Assembly: GCA_020630895.1 (NCBI GenBank)
Contig: JAHDII010000055.1
Span: 1 to 15,001, forward strand
DNA from: Saprospiraceae bacterium
GTDB taxonomy: Bacteria; Bacteroidota; Bacteroidia; Chitinophagales; Saprospiraceae
Reading direction: 5' to 3'
Length of the DNA stretch: 15,001 bases
Shown here: in pieces, positions 7,954-14,370 of the stretch
How positions within the stretch are numbered: position 1 is the first letter of the stretch
Layout: every line of letters begins with the position of its first letter
Made by a program: the position numbers and the translations under genes
The notes under the pieces: model-generated
Told to the model about the DNA's origin: nothing
Seen by the model: the letters and a program-made list of their open reading frames with translations, nothing else
Databases searched by the model: none

Positions 7954-7996
7954 AAAAACCTCCTATGTATGAGATTCATAAATAGGAGGTTTTTTA
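7954..7996 (+). terminator. Intrinsic terminator of gdhA
   Basis: A 13-bp perfect stem, AAAAACCTCCTAT (7954-7966) with ATAGGAGGTTTTT (7982-7994), ends in six T residues (7990-7995). Inside the loop a second stem forms, TATGA (7968-7972) with TCATA (7976-7980). It ends only 16 bp before the next ATG. Arms and tail closely match the atpDC terminator. Confidence 0.92.
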
Positions 7997-8011
7997 TTAT
8001 CTTCGTTTTAT

Positions 8012-8893
8012 ATGGATAGAAATAAAAAATATAATTCTAAAATTTTATTATTTGGAGAATATAGTTTAATTAAAAATTCTAATGCTTTAGCCATTCCTTT
8101 TCCTAAATTTCATGGAGAATGGAAATATTGGAAAGCTTTAGAATCTATCCATCTTCGACAAATGCAATTACCTCAATTTGCTCAATATTTAAAAGAAAAA
8201 AAAATAAAGGGATATCAAGATCAATTATTTCAAAAAGCATTAAAAGACGGAATTTATTTTTTATCTAATATTCCTTTAGGATATGGTGCAGGAAGTTCTG
8301 GAGCTTTATGTGCAGCAGTATATGATTCTTTTTTCGATTCAAAATTAAAAGAAAATAATCCTTTAATTCTTAAAAATATTTTTGCAGAAATGGAAAGTTT
8401 TTTTCATGGAGCAAGTTCTGGTTTTGATCCTTTAATTTGTTATTTAAATCAAGCTGTATTAATACAAAAAAAAGAGTATTCTATTTTAGAAAAATATAAA
8501 AATGTTGAAGGTTTTTTTTTAATCGATACAGGTAAATCTAGAAGTACAGAACCCTTAGTAAAAATATTTTTAGAAAAATATAAAAATATAGAATACCAAA
8601 AAAAATGTGAATCAGAATTAATCCCAACGGTTAATGTAGCTATAGAAGCTTTCTTAAAAAAAGATGCAGTTTCTTTATTTCATTATATACATGATATTTC
8701 TCGTTTTCAATATTTTAATTTTCAAGAAATGATTCCTAAAAAATTTAAAAAATATTGGGAACAAGGATTGAAAAGTAGCGAGTTTAAAATTAAATTGTGT
8801 GGTGCAGGTGGCGGCGGTTTTTTATTAGGATTTTCTAAAAATATTTCTAATACAAAAAAACAATTCAACGATTTAGAAATTATTCCGATTTAG
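8012..8893 (+). CDS. mvk: GHMP kinase, probable mevalonate kinase
   Basis: Probably phosphorylates mevalonate with ATP in the mevalonate route to isoprenoids; cytoplasmic. Motifs: the N-terminal segment KILLFGEYSLI (10-20), the GHMP ATP-binding loop PLGYGAGSSGAL (88-99), EMESFFHGASSGFDP (126-140) with the likely catalytic Asp at 139, and the C-terminal glycine motif LCGAGGGGFLLGF (262-274). The length of 293 is right for the family, and the overall pattern resembles the mevalonate kinase-like proteins of flavobacteria as I remember them. No other mevalonate pathway gene (decarboxylase, HMG-CoA reductase) is in the window, so the substrate rests on resemblance only. The start is 16 bp after the gdhA terminator, leaving little room for its own promoter. 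The 3' end overlaps the convergent lipoprotein gene by 14 bp. Confidence 0.82.
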   Translation: MDRNKKYNSKILLFGEYSLIKNSNALAIPFPKFHGEWKYWKALESIHLRQMQLPQFAQYLKEKKIKGYQDQLFQKALKDGIYFLSNIPLGYGAGSSGALCAAVYDSFFDSKLKENNPLILKNIFAEMESFFHGASSGFDPLICYLNQAVLIQKKEYSILEKYKNVEGFFLIDTGKSRSTEPLVKIFLEKYKNIEYQKKCESELIPTVNVAIEAFLKKDAVSLFHYIHDISRFQYFNFQEMIPKKFKKYWEQGLKSSEFKIKLCGAGGGGFLLGFSKNISNTKKQFNDLEIIPI

Positions 8894-9998
8894 TTTCAGG
8901 TAAAATATATCCTTTTGTTTTTATAACATAATGTAAATAAGCATTACTACAAGTTGTTCCTGTTCTATATTTTACATGAATATTTTTTGAAAATTTTCCT
9001 CTCCTTGATTTCATTGAAGCATGAAAAGTAATTGTTCCTTTTTCTCCAGGAAAAATAGGCTTCTTGGGAAAGGATGCAAAAGTGCCACCATCTCCAGTTG
9101 ACGCACGATAAATAATTATTGGATAATCTGAAGTATTTGTAAAAACAAAATCTTTATTAAATCTTGCTTCACTTTGTTTTATCGTATCAAAATTAAAAGA
9201 ATCAATTTCAAATTGAATTAATGGTTCTATTTTATCTTTTCTTTTTATTTTTCCTTTGATGATAATATTATTGGTTTGATAATAATTTTTAAAAGGAATA
9301 CTATAAGCATATTCAAAATCTGTCCTATCATAAATGGGATTATAATTACAAATAACAGACATTGTTTCTCCTCCCTTTAAATTTAATTTTTCAACATCAA
9401 TACAAGAAAATAAAGAAGAAGTATCTATTATTAAATTAGTAGAACCCATATTTTTTATTTTAATTTTTTTAGATAATAATTTTGTTCCATCAATCATCCC
9501 AAAATCTATTTCTCCATTATTTTCAATTAAAATATTAGCAGTTTTAAAAACATTAAATTTTATATAACTTTTAATATTTTTATGATTTTCATATTCATAT
9601 CTTACTTTAAAACCAGTAGAATAATCACTCGTCTTTTTTAATTCATTAACTTTAAATGTAACGGAAAATTCAAATGTTTCATTCGCTTTAATTTTTTGTT
9701 TTTTATGAAGAGAATGAGAAAAGTAGGATGGTTTTGGAGAGGAAGGAAAGAATTCCATTTTTTGTATTACAATAGGAAATTTATTTTTATTTTTTATCCG
9801 TATTTTTTGAACAAAAATAGAATCGCCAGAAATAAAAATATTATGAGAATAGGGTTCAAAATATTTAACTTTAGATATATCTAATTCATACTCTATGGGA
9901 TCATGGATTGTAGGTAAAAACTGTTCTTTTTCTCCTTGACAAAAAGAAAATAAAAGAAATAAAAAAAGACCTATGATTAATAAAGAGATGTTTTTCAT
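8880..9998 (-). CDS. Putative lipoprotein with Ig-like (DUF1573/ASH-type) repeats
   Basis: A 372-residue exported protein of unknown role. The N-terminus MKNISLLIIGLFLFLLFSFC is a lipoprotein signal peptide with the lipid-accepting Cys at 20. The rest is beta-rich and seems to hold three similar Ig-like modules, at about 58-150, 161-250 and 265-365. The last best resembles DUF1573: FNFDTIKQSEARFNKDFVF (268-286), then TNTSDYPIIIY, and a PIFPGEKGTITF turn (314-325). The cysteine pair common in DUF1573 is replaced by STGDGGTF (300-307). I chose the ATG at 9998; a TTG seven codons upstream would put extra residues before the signal peptide. It is divergent from the TMTC-like gene and overlaps the mevalonate kinase gene tail to tail. 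Likely anchored in the outer membrane or facing the periplasm. Confidence 0.72.
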   Translation of the reverse strand: MKNISLLIIGLFLFLLFSFCQGEKEQFLPTIHDPIEYELDISKVKYFEPYSHNIFISGDSIFVQKIRIKNKNKFPIVIQKMEFFPSSPKPSYFSHSLHKKQKIKANETFEFSVTFKVNELKKTSDYSTGFKVRYEYENHKNIKSYIKFNVFKTANILIENNGEIDFGMIDGTKLLSKKIKIKNMGSTNLIIDTSSLFSCIDVEKLNLKGGETMSVICNYNPIYDRTDFEYAYSIPFKNYYQTNNIIIKGKIKRKDKIEPLIQFEIDSFNFDTIKQSEARFNKDFVFTNTSDYPIIIYRASTGDGGTFASFPKKPIFPGEKGTITFHASMKSRRGKFSKNIHVKYRTGTTCSNAYLHYVIKTKGYILPETKSE

Positions 9999-10127
9999 AA
10001 AAACGAATGTAAGGGGCAATTTTTATTTTTCATGTTAATAGAAATCAAATAGAAGGTTAATCTTTGTTTGAATTTTTATGAAGAATCTGAAAATCATTTT
10101 ATCTTTCGATATAATTTGAAGAAAATC

Positions 10128-12158
10128 ATGGCAAAGAAGAAAAAACAAAATCAAAGTAAAGCAAAAAATATAGTAGAAAAAAATATTTCTCCGCAACCCA
10201 AAGGAGAGCAATTTCCTCCATATTTCACCAATCATAAACTATTATATTTAAAATTATTTTTAATCAGTGTACTCTTATATATCGTCACTGTTGGGCATGA
10301 TTTTACTCAAGATGATGCTATTGTTTTAACAGCTAACGATTATACCAAAGAAGGAATTAAGGGTATTCCTAAAATTTTAAAATATGATACATTTAAAGGC
10401 TTTTTCAAAGTAGAAGGAAAAGATAATTTAGTAGAAGGAGGACGATATCGCCCTTTAACTTTGATTATGTTTGCTATTGGTTATGAATTATGGGGAGATA
10501 ATCCAATGCCCTATCATCTTATGAGTATTTTATGGTATGGATTGACAGTCGTTTTGCTTTTTATTGTTTTCTTGAAACTGTTGCAATCTCGAAACAATAC
10601 AGGCTATATGTATTTTGTAGCCTTCGTTACAGCACTATTATTTGCTATACATCCTATTCATACAGAAGTTGTAGCCAATATTAAAGGAAGAGATGAAATT
10701 TTGACTTTATTTTTTAGTCTGGCAGCTATGTGGTTTTCTTTGCGAAATGAAGGAGAAGAAGAATCTATTTCTAACGAATTATTAGCAGGAATTTTATTTT
10801 TCTTAGCCCTTATGGCAAAAGAAATGGCAGTAGTTTTTATTCCTATTGTTGCTATTTCGTTTTTTGTATTTAAAAGAAAAACAATTGCAGAAAGTTTATC
10901 AAAAACAGTTCCTTATATAATTTCTTTTGCTGCATTTTTTGCTATTCGTTCTTATGTTTTAGAAACTTTTACTAAAGAAAAAGCTCCTCCTCCAACAGAA
11001 TTAATGAATAATGCCTTTTTGAAATATGCAGATAGAACAGATAATGTGCTTCAAATTGTAGATATGGAAACTGGCGAAAAATTTGCAACAATTTTTTATA
11101 CTTTAGGATTGTATATTAAATTATTAATTTTTCCCCACCCCCTCACACATGATTATTATCCAAGAGCGATACCTATTATGCAATTTTCTGATCCTCAAGT
11201 AGGTTTATCTATTTTAATTTATATTGCATTGATTGGTTTTGGAATTTGGGGAGTACTCAAAAGAAATCATATAGCTTATGGTGTTGCATTTTTCTTAACT
11301 TCATTATTCTTGGTATCTAATATTCCTCTAAGTATTGGGGTAAATATGGCAGAACGTTTTGCCTTTATTCCTTCAATTGGTTTTTGTTTTATTGCAGCCG
11401 TTTTATTGTATCAATTATGCAAAAAAATGAATAATGGTAAAAAAATAACAGAGTATATACAGTTTCAACCTGCTATGGTTATTCTTATCATTGTATTTGC
11501 AGCAGCTTCTTATAAAACAATTACTCGTGCTATGGTATGGAAAGATAATTATACGCTTTTTACAACAGATTGGAGCAAATATCCCAATAGTGCTAAAATG
11601 AGAAATTCTATGGGAGGTATCAATTCTGATAATTCTCAATTAGAAGGAACAAAAGGAACTCCTAGAGAAATAGAAATGCTCAATAAATCTTTGGAACATT
11701 CTACTGCAGCTATTCAAATTCATCCTTTATATAAAGGACCTTATTTAATTAGGGGGAATACGCATTTTTATCTAAAACAATATGATAAAGCAATCGCAGA
11801 TTATCAAATGGTTTTAAAATTAGATCCAGATAATGTTGATGCTGTTAATAATTTAAAAATTGTTCAAGAAGCTCAAAAAAATGATGGTTACTTACAAATA
11901 GAACAAGAAGCAATTAGTGCCAGTCAAAAAGGGGATCATGATACAGCAATTGCTAAGTTTAGTCAATTAACACAAATGCTGCCTACTGAAGCAAAATATA
12001 AATTTTTCTTGGCAATGGCATATTTAGAAAAAGGAGATCCTCAAACTGCTTTAATACATGCTGAACAAGCCAAAGCCATAAATAAAGATCCTAATAATAC
12101 AGCTAGAATTGAAGATGGTATTACAAGAATAAAAAGTGTAATTCAAGGAGGACAATAA
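10128..12158 (+). CDS. TMTC-like multi-pass membrane protein with C-terminal TPR repeats
   Basis: A 676-residue protein with an AT-rich Lys-rich cytoplasmic start, about twelve hydrophobic segments between residues 38 and 462, and a TPR tail. The membrane part resembles TMTC/PMT-like GT-C glycosyltransferases: an acidic QDD (61-63) in the first loop, GRYRPLTLIMFAIGYELWG (105-123), HPIHTEVVANIKGRDE (175-190) and AERFAFIPSIGF (408-419). TPR-like units are visible at about 536-569 (GPYLIRGNTHFYLKQYDKAI), 590-621 and 624-656. In this family the first-loop acidic residues bind the lipid-linked sugar donor, so a role in protein O-glycosylation is plausible but unproven. The ATG at 10128 is preferred; a TTG 60 bp upstream is unlikely. 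Its stop is 4 bp from the stop of the convergent merC-like gene. Confidence 0.82.
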   Translation: MAKKKKQNQSKAKNIVEKNISPQPKGEQFPPYFTNHKLLYLKLFLISVLLYIVTVGHDFTQDDAIVLTANDYTKEGIKGIPKILKYDTFKGFFKVEGKDNLVEGGRYRPLTLIMFAIGYELWGDNPMPYHLMSILWYGLTVVLLFIVFLKLLQSRNNTGYMYFVAFVTALLFAIHPIHTEVVANIKGRDEILTLFFSLAAMWFSLRNEGEEESISNELLAGILFFLALMAKEMAVVFIPIVAISFFVFKRKTIAESLSKTVPYIISFAAFFAIRSYVLETFTKEKAPPPTELMNNAFLKYADRTDNVLQIVDMETGEKFATIFYTLGLYIKLLIFPHPLTHDYYPRAIPIMQFSDPQVGLSILIYIALIGFGIWGVLKRNHIAYGVAFFLTSLFLVSNIPLSIGVNMAERFAFIPSIGFCFIAAVLLYQLCKKMNNGKKITEYIQFQPAMVILIIVFAAASYKTITRAMVWKDNYTLFTTDWSKYPNSAKMRNSMGGINSDNSQLEGTKGTPREIEMLNKSLEHSTAAIQIHPLYKGPYLIRGNTHFYLKQYDKAIADYQMVLKLDPDNVDAVNNLKIVQEAQKNDGYLQIEQEAISASQKGDHDTAIAKFSQLTQMLPTEAKYKFFLAMAYLEKGDPQTALIHAEQAKAINKDPNNTARIEDGITRIKSVIQGGQ

Positions 12159-12162
12159 CAGA

Positions 12163-12558
12163 TTAACAACATTTTTTCATTAATCGCCAATTGGTAATGT
12201 GAGCAACAGCTATAAAACAACCACCAATAGCTGTAATAAAATGTTCTGTAAATCCATGAGGAAAAAAGCGACTTGCAATCAATAAAATAAATCCAATAGC
12301 TACTATAGCTAAAGGTTTTATATTATGATGATGAGATTGATACGCTGGGATTAAAGACCATGTTGCAAGAATAGCACTAATGCCTATAAATACAAATTCT
12401 ATAGTATGACTTGCCAAAAAAGTAAGTCCACTTAAAGTAGAAAAAGTTAAGATTAAAGGCAGTGCAGCACAATGTACAGCACAAAGCATTGAAGCTAAAA
12501 ATCCTAAAAAATCTTTATTAATAGAAAAAAAACGAGTTGTTTTGATATTATGTTCCAT
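12163..12558 (-). CDS. MerC-like membrane protein, putative metal transport
   Basis: A 131-residue protein with four predicted membrane helices (about 17-35, 40-60 or so, 58-73 and 82-98 being the clearest hydrophobic blocks, with a last one at 105-122). The MerC-type motif MLCAVHCAALP (24-34) puts a cysteine pair, C26 and C30, in the first helix; a further CC (130-131) closes the chain and a HHH cluster (76-78) lies in a loop. MerC was named for mercuric ion uptake, but in Bacteroidota such proteins often sit beside Fur-family regulators without other mer genes; none are present here, so zinc or another soft metal is more likely. It has its own promoter with two palindromic operator-like sites, and is the third gene of the leftward metal cluster. 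Confidence 0.83.
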   Translation of the reverse strand: MEHNIKTTRFFSINKDFLGFLASMLCAVHCAALPLILTFSTLSGLTFLASHTIEFVFIGISAILATWSLIPAYQSHHHNIKPLAIVAIGFILLIASRFFPHGFTEHFITAIGGCFIAVAHITNWRLMKKCC

Positions 12559-12563
12559 TGTAT

Positions 12564-12580
12564 ATGCAATTCTGTTGCAA
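12564..12580 (-). promoter_or_regulatory. Operator-like box 2, over the merC-like transcription start
   Basis: ATGCAATTCTGTTGCAA (plus strand) matches box 1 at 14 of 17 positions and is itself an imperfect inverted repeat (TGCAA, TTGCA). It lies just downstream of the -7 element, where transcription of the merC-like gene should begin. The centres of the two boxes are 27 bp apart. Confidence 0.65.
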
Positions 12581-12583
12581 ATA

Positions 12584-12615
12584 CAAATTTATGCAACTTT
12601 GTTGCATTTGTCAAA
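12584..12615 (-). promoter_or_regulatory. Promoter of the merC-like gene
   Basis: On the minus strand, TTTG (12615-12612) and a perfect -7 element TAAATTTG (12591-12584) are separated by 20 bp, the ideal Bacteroidota arrangement. Start of transcription is predicted near 12578, giving a leader of about 20 nt. Box 1 fills the spacer and box 2 covers the start. Confidence 0.75.
12591..12607 (-). promoter_or_regulatory. Operator-like box 1, perfect palindrome in the merC-like promoter spacer
   Basis: ATGCAACTTTGTTGCAT is a perfect 7-3-7 inverted repeat lying between the -33 and -7 elements and touching the first base of the -7. Size and symmetry suit a dimeric winged-helix repressor such as Fur or Zur. 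The obvious candidate ligand is the Fur-family protein encoded about 470 bp upstream of it in the same cluster. Binding is inferred, not shown. Confidence 0.72.
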
Positions 12616-12632
12616 AAAATAGCAATATATTT

Positions 12633-13088
12633 TTATTTCAGAAGTGTTTTTGCTTGATCATTTAACTCAATTATTCGATCTAAGAGAGCTTTTTGCGTTT
12701 CTAACATATCTTCTGCTGTTAAATTTACAGAAGGAGCATGATGGTGATGATGATGACCATGTTCTCCATGATCATGGTCGTGTTCAAAACCAGGAACTTC
12801 AATAATACTTTTTTGCCATTCTTCATATCCTAATTGTACTTTCCCTTCATCTTCTAACCACTTTAATTCTTGATCTGTTAAAGCTCTTCCTTGAACTTGA
12901 ATACTATTTCTTCTAGAAACCAATTGCAATTGATTTTTAATAAAAACTTTTTCCAATTGCATGGCTTGAGTATGATAATTGAATGCCTCTTCAAGGATTC
13001 CTTTGTCTTTATTCACTTTAGTATTGTTATTACAAGCTAAAAAGCTTATTAAAAAAGAAGCCACTAAAAATAATTTTAAATTTTGCAT
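12633..13088 (-). CDS. Putative lipoprotein with polyhistidine metal-binding patch
   Basis: A 151-residue exported protein not assigned to a named family. The signal peptide MQNLKLFLVASFLISFLAC has a lipobox FLAC with the modified Cys at 19. The mature part is mostly helical and charged, with a patch at 103-117 that carries ten His in fifteen residues (HDHDHGEH then GHHHHHH), very likely to bind zinc, nickel or copper. No membrane segment is present beyond the signal. The first 13 bp overlap the end of the Fur-family gene, so the two are cotranscribed and probably translationally coupled. Its place between the regulator and the merC-like gene suggests a periplasmic or outer-membrane metal chaperone, store or sensor. 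It has no operator box of its own. Confidence 0.75.
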   Translation of the reverse strand: MQNLKLFLVASFLISFLACNNNTKVNKDKGILEEAFNYHTQAMQLEKVFIKNQLQLVSRRNSIQVQGRALTDQELKWLEDEGKVQLGYEEWQKSIIEVPGFEHDHDHGEHGHHHHHHAPSVNLTAEDMLETQKALLDRIIELNDQAKTLLK

Positions 13089-13489
13089 TTTTTACATATT
13101 CCTTTAATGATAAGATAAGCAGCCTCTTGTTCAAAACCTTGAGGCAATTGTAAATGAGGAATATTAATTTCATCTAAACAACGTGTTTTTCCACATTTAT
13201 TACAATGAAAATGGGCATGATTATCCTCATGATTATGATGTTGACAAGTTCCTTGACATAAAGCATATCGAGCAACATCTGTTCCATCAATTGCTTTATG
13301 AATAATACCTGTCTCTTCAAATTTTTTTAAAGTCCTATACAGAGTTACTCGATCTGTTTCATTCATCTCTTGTTCTAACTGTGAATGAGAAAGGGCTTCT
13401 TGTTTGTATAAAAAGACTTTTAAAACTTCTAAGCGAATAGATGTTTTTCGCAAATTATGCTTTTCTAATATGTTAGATGGTTGAACCAT
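13076..13489 (-). CDS. Fur-family metalloregulator, possibly Zur-like
   Basis: A 137-residue dimeric winged-helix regulator of the Fur superfamily; usually represses when metal is bound. The DNA-recognition region is VTLYRTLKKFEETGIIHK (48-65). The metal region HAHFHCNKCGKTRC (91-104) gives the usual HxHFHCxxCG pattern; the structural zinc site would be C96, C99 and the C-terminal pair C132, C135 (ICKKCKI). Additional C78, C82 and several His (84, 85, 87) make this stretch unusually metal-rich. Zinc sensing is inferred from the neighbours, a His-rich lipoprotein and a MerC-like protein; Fur or PerR function cannot be excluded. The ATG at 13489 is the only start that leaves the N-terminal helix intact. 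A -7 element lies 5 bp upstream, implying a leaderless or nearly leaderless message. Confidence 0.92.
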   Translation of the reverse strand: MVQPSNILEKHNLRKTSIRLEVLKVFLYKQEALSHSQLEQEMNETDRVTLYRTLKKFEETGIIHKAIDGTDVARYALCQGTCQHHNHEDNHAHFHCNKCGKTRCLDEINIPHLQLPQGFEQEAAYLIIKGICKKCKI

Positions 13490-13494
13490 ACCTA

Positions 13495-13502
13495 CAAAAG
13501 TA
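13495..13502 (-). promoter_or_regulatory. Candidate -7 element of the fur-like gene
   Basis: TACTTTTG on the minus strand is a perfect TAnnTTTG. It ends 5 bp upstream of the ATG, so the message would begin at or next to the start codon. No TTG lies at the expected -33 position, only a T-rich run, so support is moderate. None of the palindromic boxes found before the merC-like gene occurs here. Confidence 0.4.
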
Positions 13503-13608
13503 AGTGATTTTTTCTTTATCTAAAAATGTGTAATCTGAATAACAGAAACAATTGTATTTAAGTTTAGAGGACTACTTGTTAAATGTAGTAGTTTTGCGTA
13601 GTTTTAAT

Positions 13609-13716
13609 TTATTTAGAATTAAAGTTACCGGATTTTATTTTTTTCCATTTCTGATATTCTTTCTCTATGTGGGTTTTCAAATCATTACCTGAATAACTTC
13701 CTCTTATTAACCACAT
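13609..13716 (-). pseudogene. Small unidentified ORF, possible gene remnant
   Basis: From the ATG at 13716 a frame of 35 codons reads MWLIRGSYSGNDLKTHIEKE and ends in WKKIKSGNFNSK. The frame stays open a further ten codons upstream (IYREKEFP just before the Met) until a TAA inside the end of the DUF6090-like gene, in a different frame from that gene. The composition, with a WLIRGSYSG-type core and an amphipathic KTHIEKEYQKWKKI helix, looks like real protein, more than random AT-rich DNA usually gives. It could be the C-terminus of a decayed gene or a true small protein. I do not recognise the family. The remaining space from 13503 to 13608 shows no gene. Confidence 0.3.
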
Positions 13717-13739
13717 AGGAAATTCCTTTTCCCGATAAA

Positions 13740-14279
13740 TCAGTTTTTAATAAATTCTTCAATCGTAGAATACAATCTCTTTTCTGCGTTTATTGCATCT
13801 ATAGTCATCAGCTTGAGAAGTTCCTTTTTTCTTTTATCGGTTTCTTGAAGGTTTTCAAATATGAAATCCGTGGTTTTTTCTATTCTTACATTTATATTTT
13901 CTTTCCTTTCTTCAATATCAGATAATGCAGATAATTGTTTATATTTTATTAATTCAATTTTAGAATTAGCAATTGCTTTCCATGAATTAGTTTTTATTTC
14001 TGGTTTTTGAATTCCATTAGCTATCATTACTATATCAATTAATGAGACTGTTTCATCATCTAAGTAAACATCTAAACTATCAATTAGTGCTTTTTGCTTA
14101 GGTAATACTCTTTCTATATCTGCATTACTTTCTTCTAATTCCATTTTTATAGAGGAAAAAATTTGATTCAAATACTTTTTATCCTTTCTTTCTTCATTCC
14201 AATTATTGATTACCAATGCAATCAAAATTCCAATGATTACTGGAATAATTTCTCTAACTATTTGTTTTATTTGTTTCAT
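13740..14279 (-). CDS. DUF6090-like single-pass membrane protein
   Basis: A 179-residue protein of unknown function. An N-terminal anchor, REIIPVIIGILIALVINNWN (9-28), followed directly by EERKDKKYL, is the hallmark of the Bacteroidota DUF6090 group. The rest (about 30-179) is charged and helical and should lie outside the membrane; there is no catalytic motif. It is shorter than many DUF6090 proteins, and lacks the roughly 30 residues those often have before the helix. The end, STIEEFIKN, runs to a clean TGA and I see no internal frameshift, so it may be a complete short variant. It has 250 bp of near-empty DNA on its downstream side and 91 bp on its upstream side, and no obvious operon partner. 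Confidence 0.75.
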   Translation of the reverse strand: MKQIKQIVREIIPVIIGILIALVINNWNEERKDKKYLNQIFSSIKMELEESNADIERVLPKQKALIDSLDVYLDDETVSLIDIVMIANGIQKPEIKTNSWKAIANSKIELIKYKQLSALSDIEERKENINVRIEKTTDFIFENLQETDKRKKELLKLMTIDAINAEKRLYSTIEEFIKN

Positions 14280-14294
14280 TAATATTTTTTTCTC

Positions 14295-14310
14295 ATGTTG
14301 TATACAACAT
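14295..14310. repeat. 16-bp perfect palindrome upstream of the DUF6090-like gene
   Basis: ATGTTGTATACAACAT is a perfect inverted repeat with no loop, 16 bp before the DUF6090-like start codon, in the 91-bp space between two leftward genes. It could be a dimeric repressor site or a recombination or repeat element. It does not match the merC-like boxes. Confidence 0.5.
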
Positions 14311-14370
14311 CTGCATTAATATTTTTCGCTTTTTAAGAGGTGTAATTCTGATGCTCAAAAAAATTATTGT

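Noticed and set aside
10035..10235. Leftward hydrophobic frame of 66 codons over the start of the TMTC-like gene
   Set aside because: Lies antisense to the Lys-rich N-terminus, whose complement reads as Phe and Leu; no start signal.
12163..12558. Mercury resistance operon
   Set aside because: Only a MerC-like protein is present; no merR, merT, merP or merA. The regulator is Fur-family.
13571..13589. ACTAC...GTAGT hairpin in the gap after the fur-like gene, possibly a small RNA
   Set aside because: Only 5 bp of stem, no terminator after it; the nearby TAGTTTTG (13589-13596) has no good -33 partner.
14295..14310. attC-like integron recombination site
   Set aside because: The palindrome lacks the GTTRRRY/RYYYAAC core pairs and no integrase is present.
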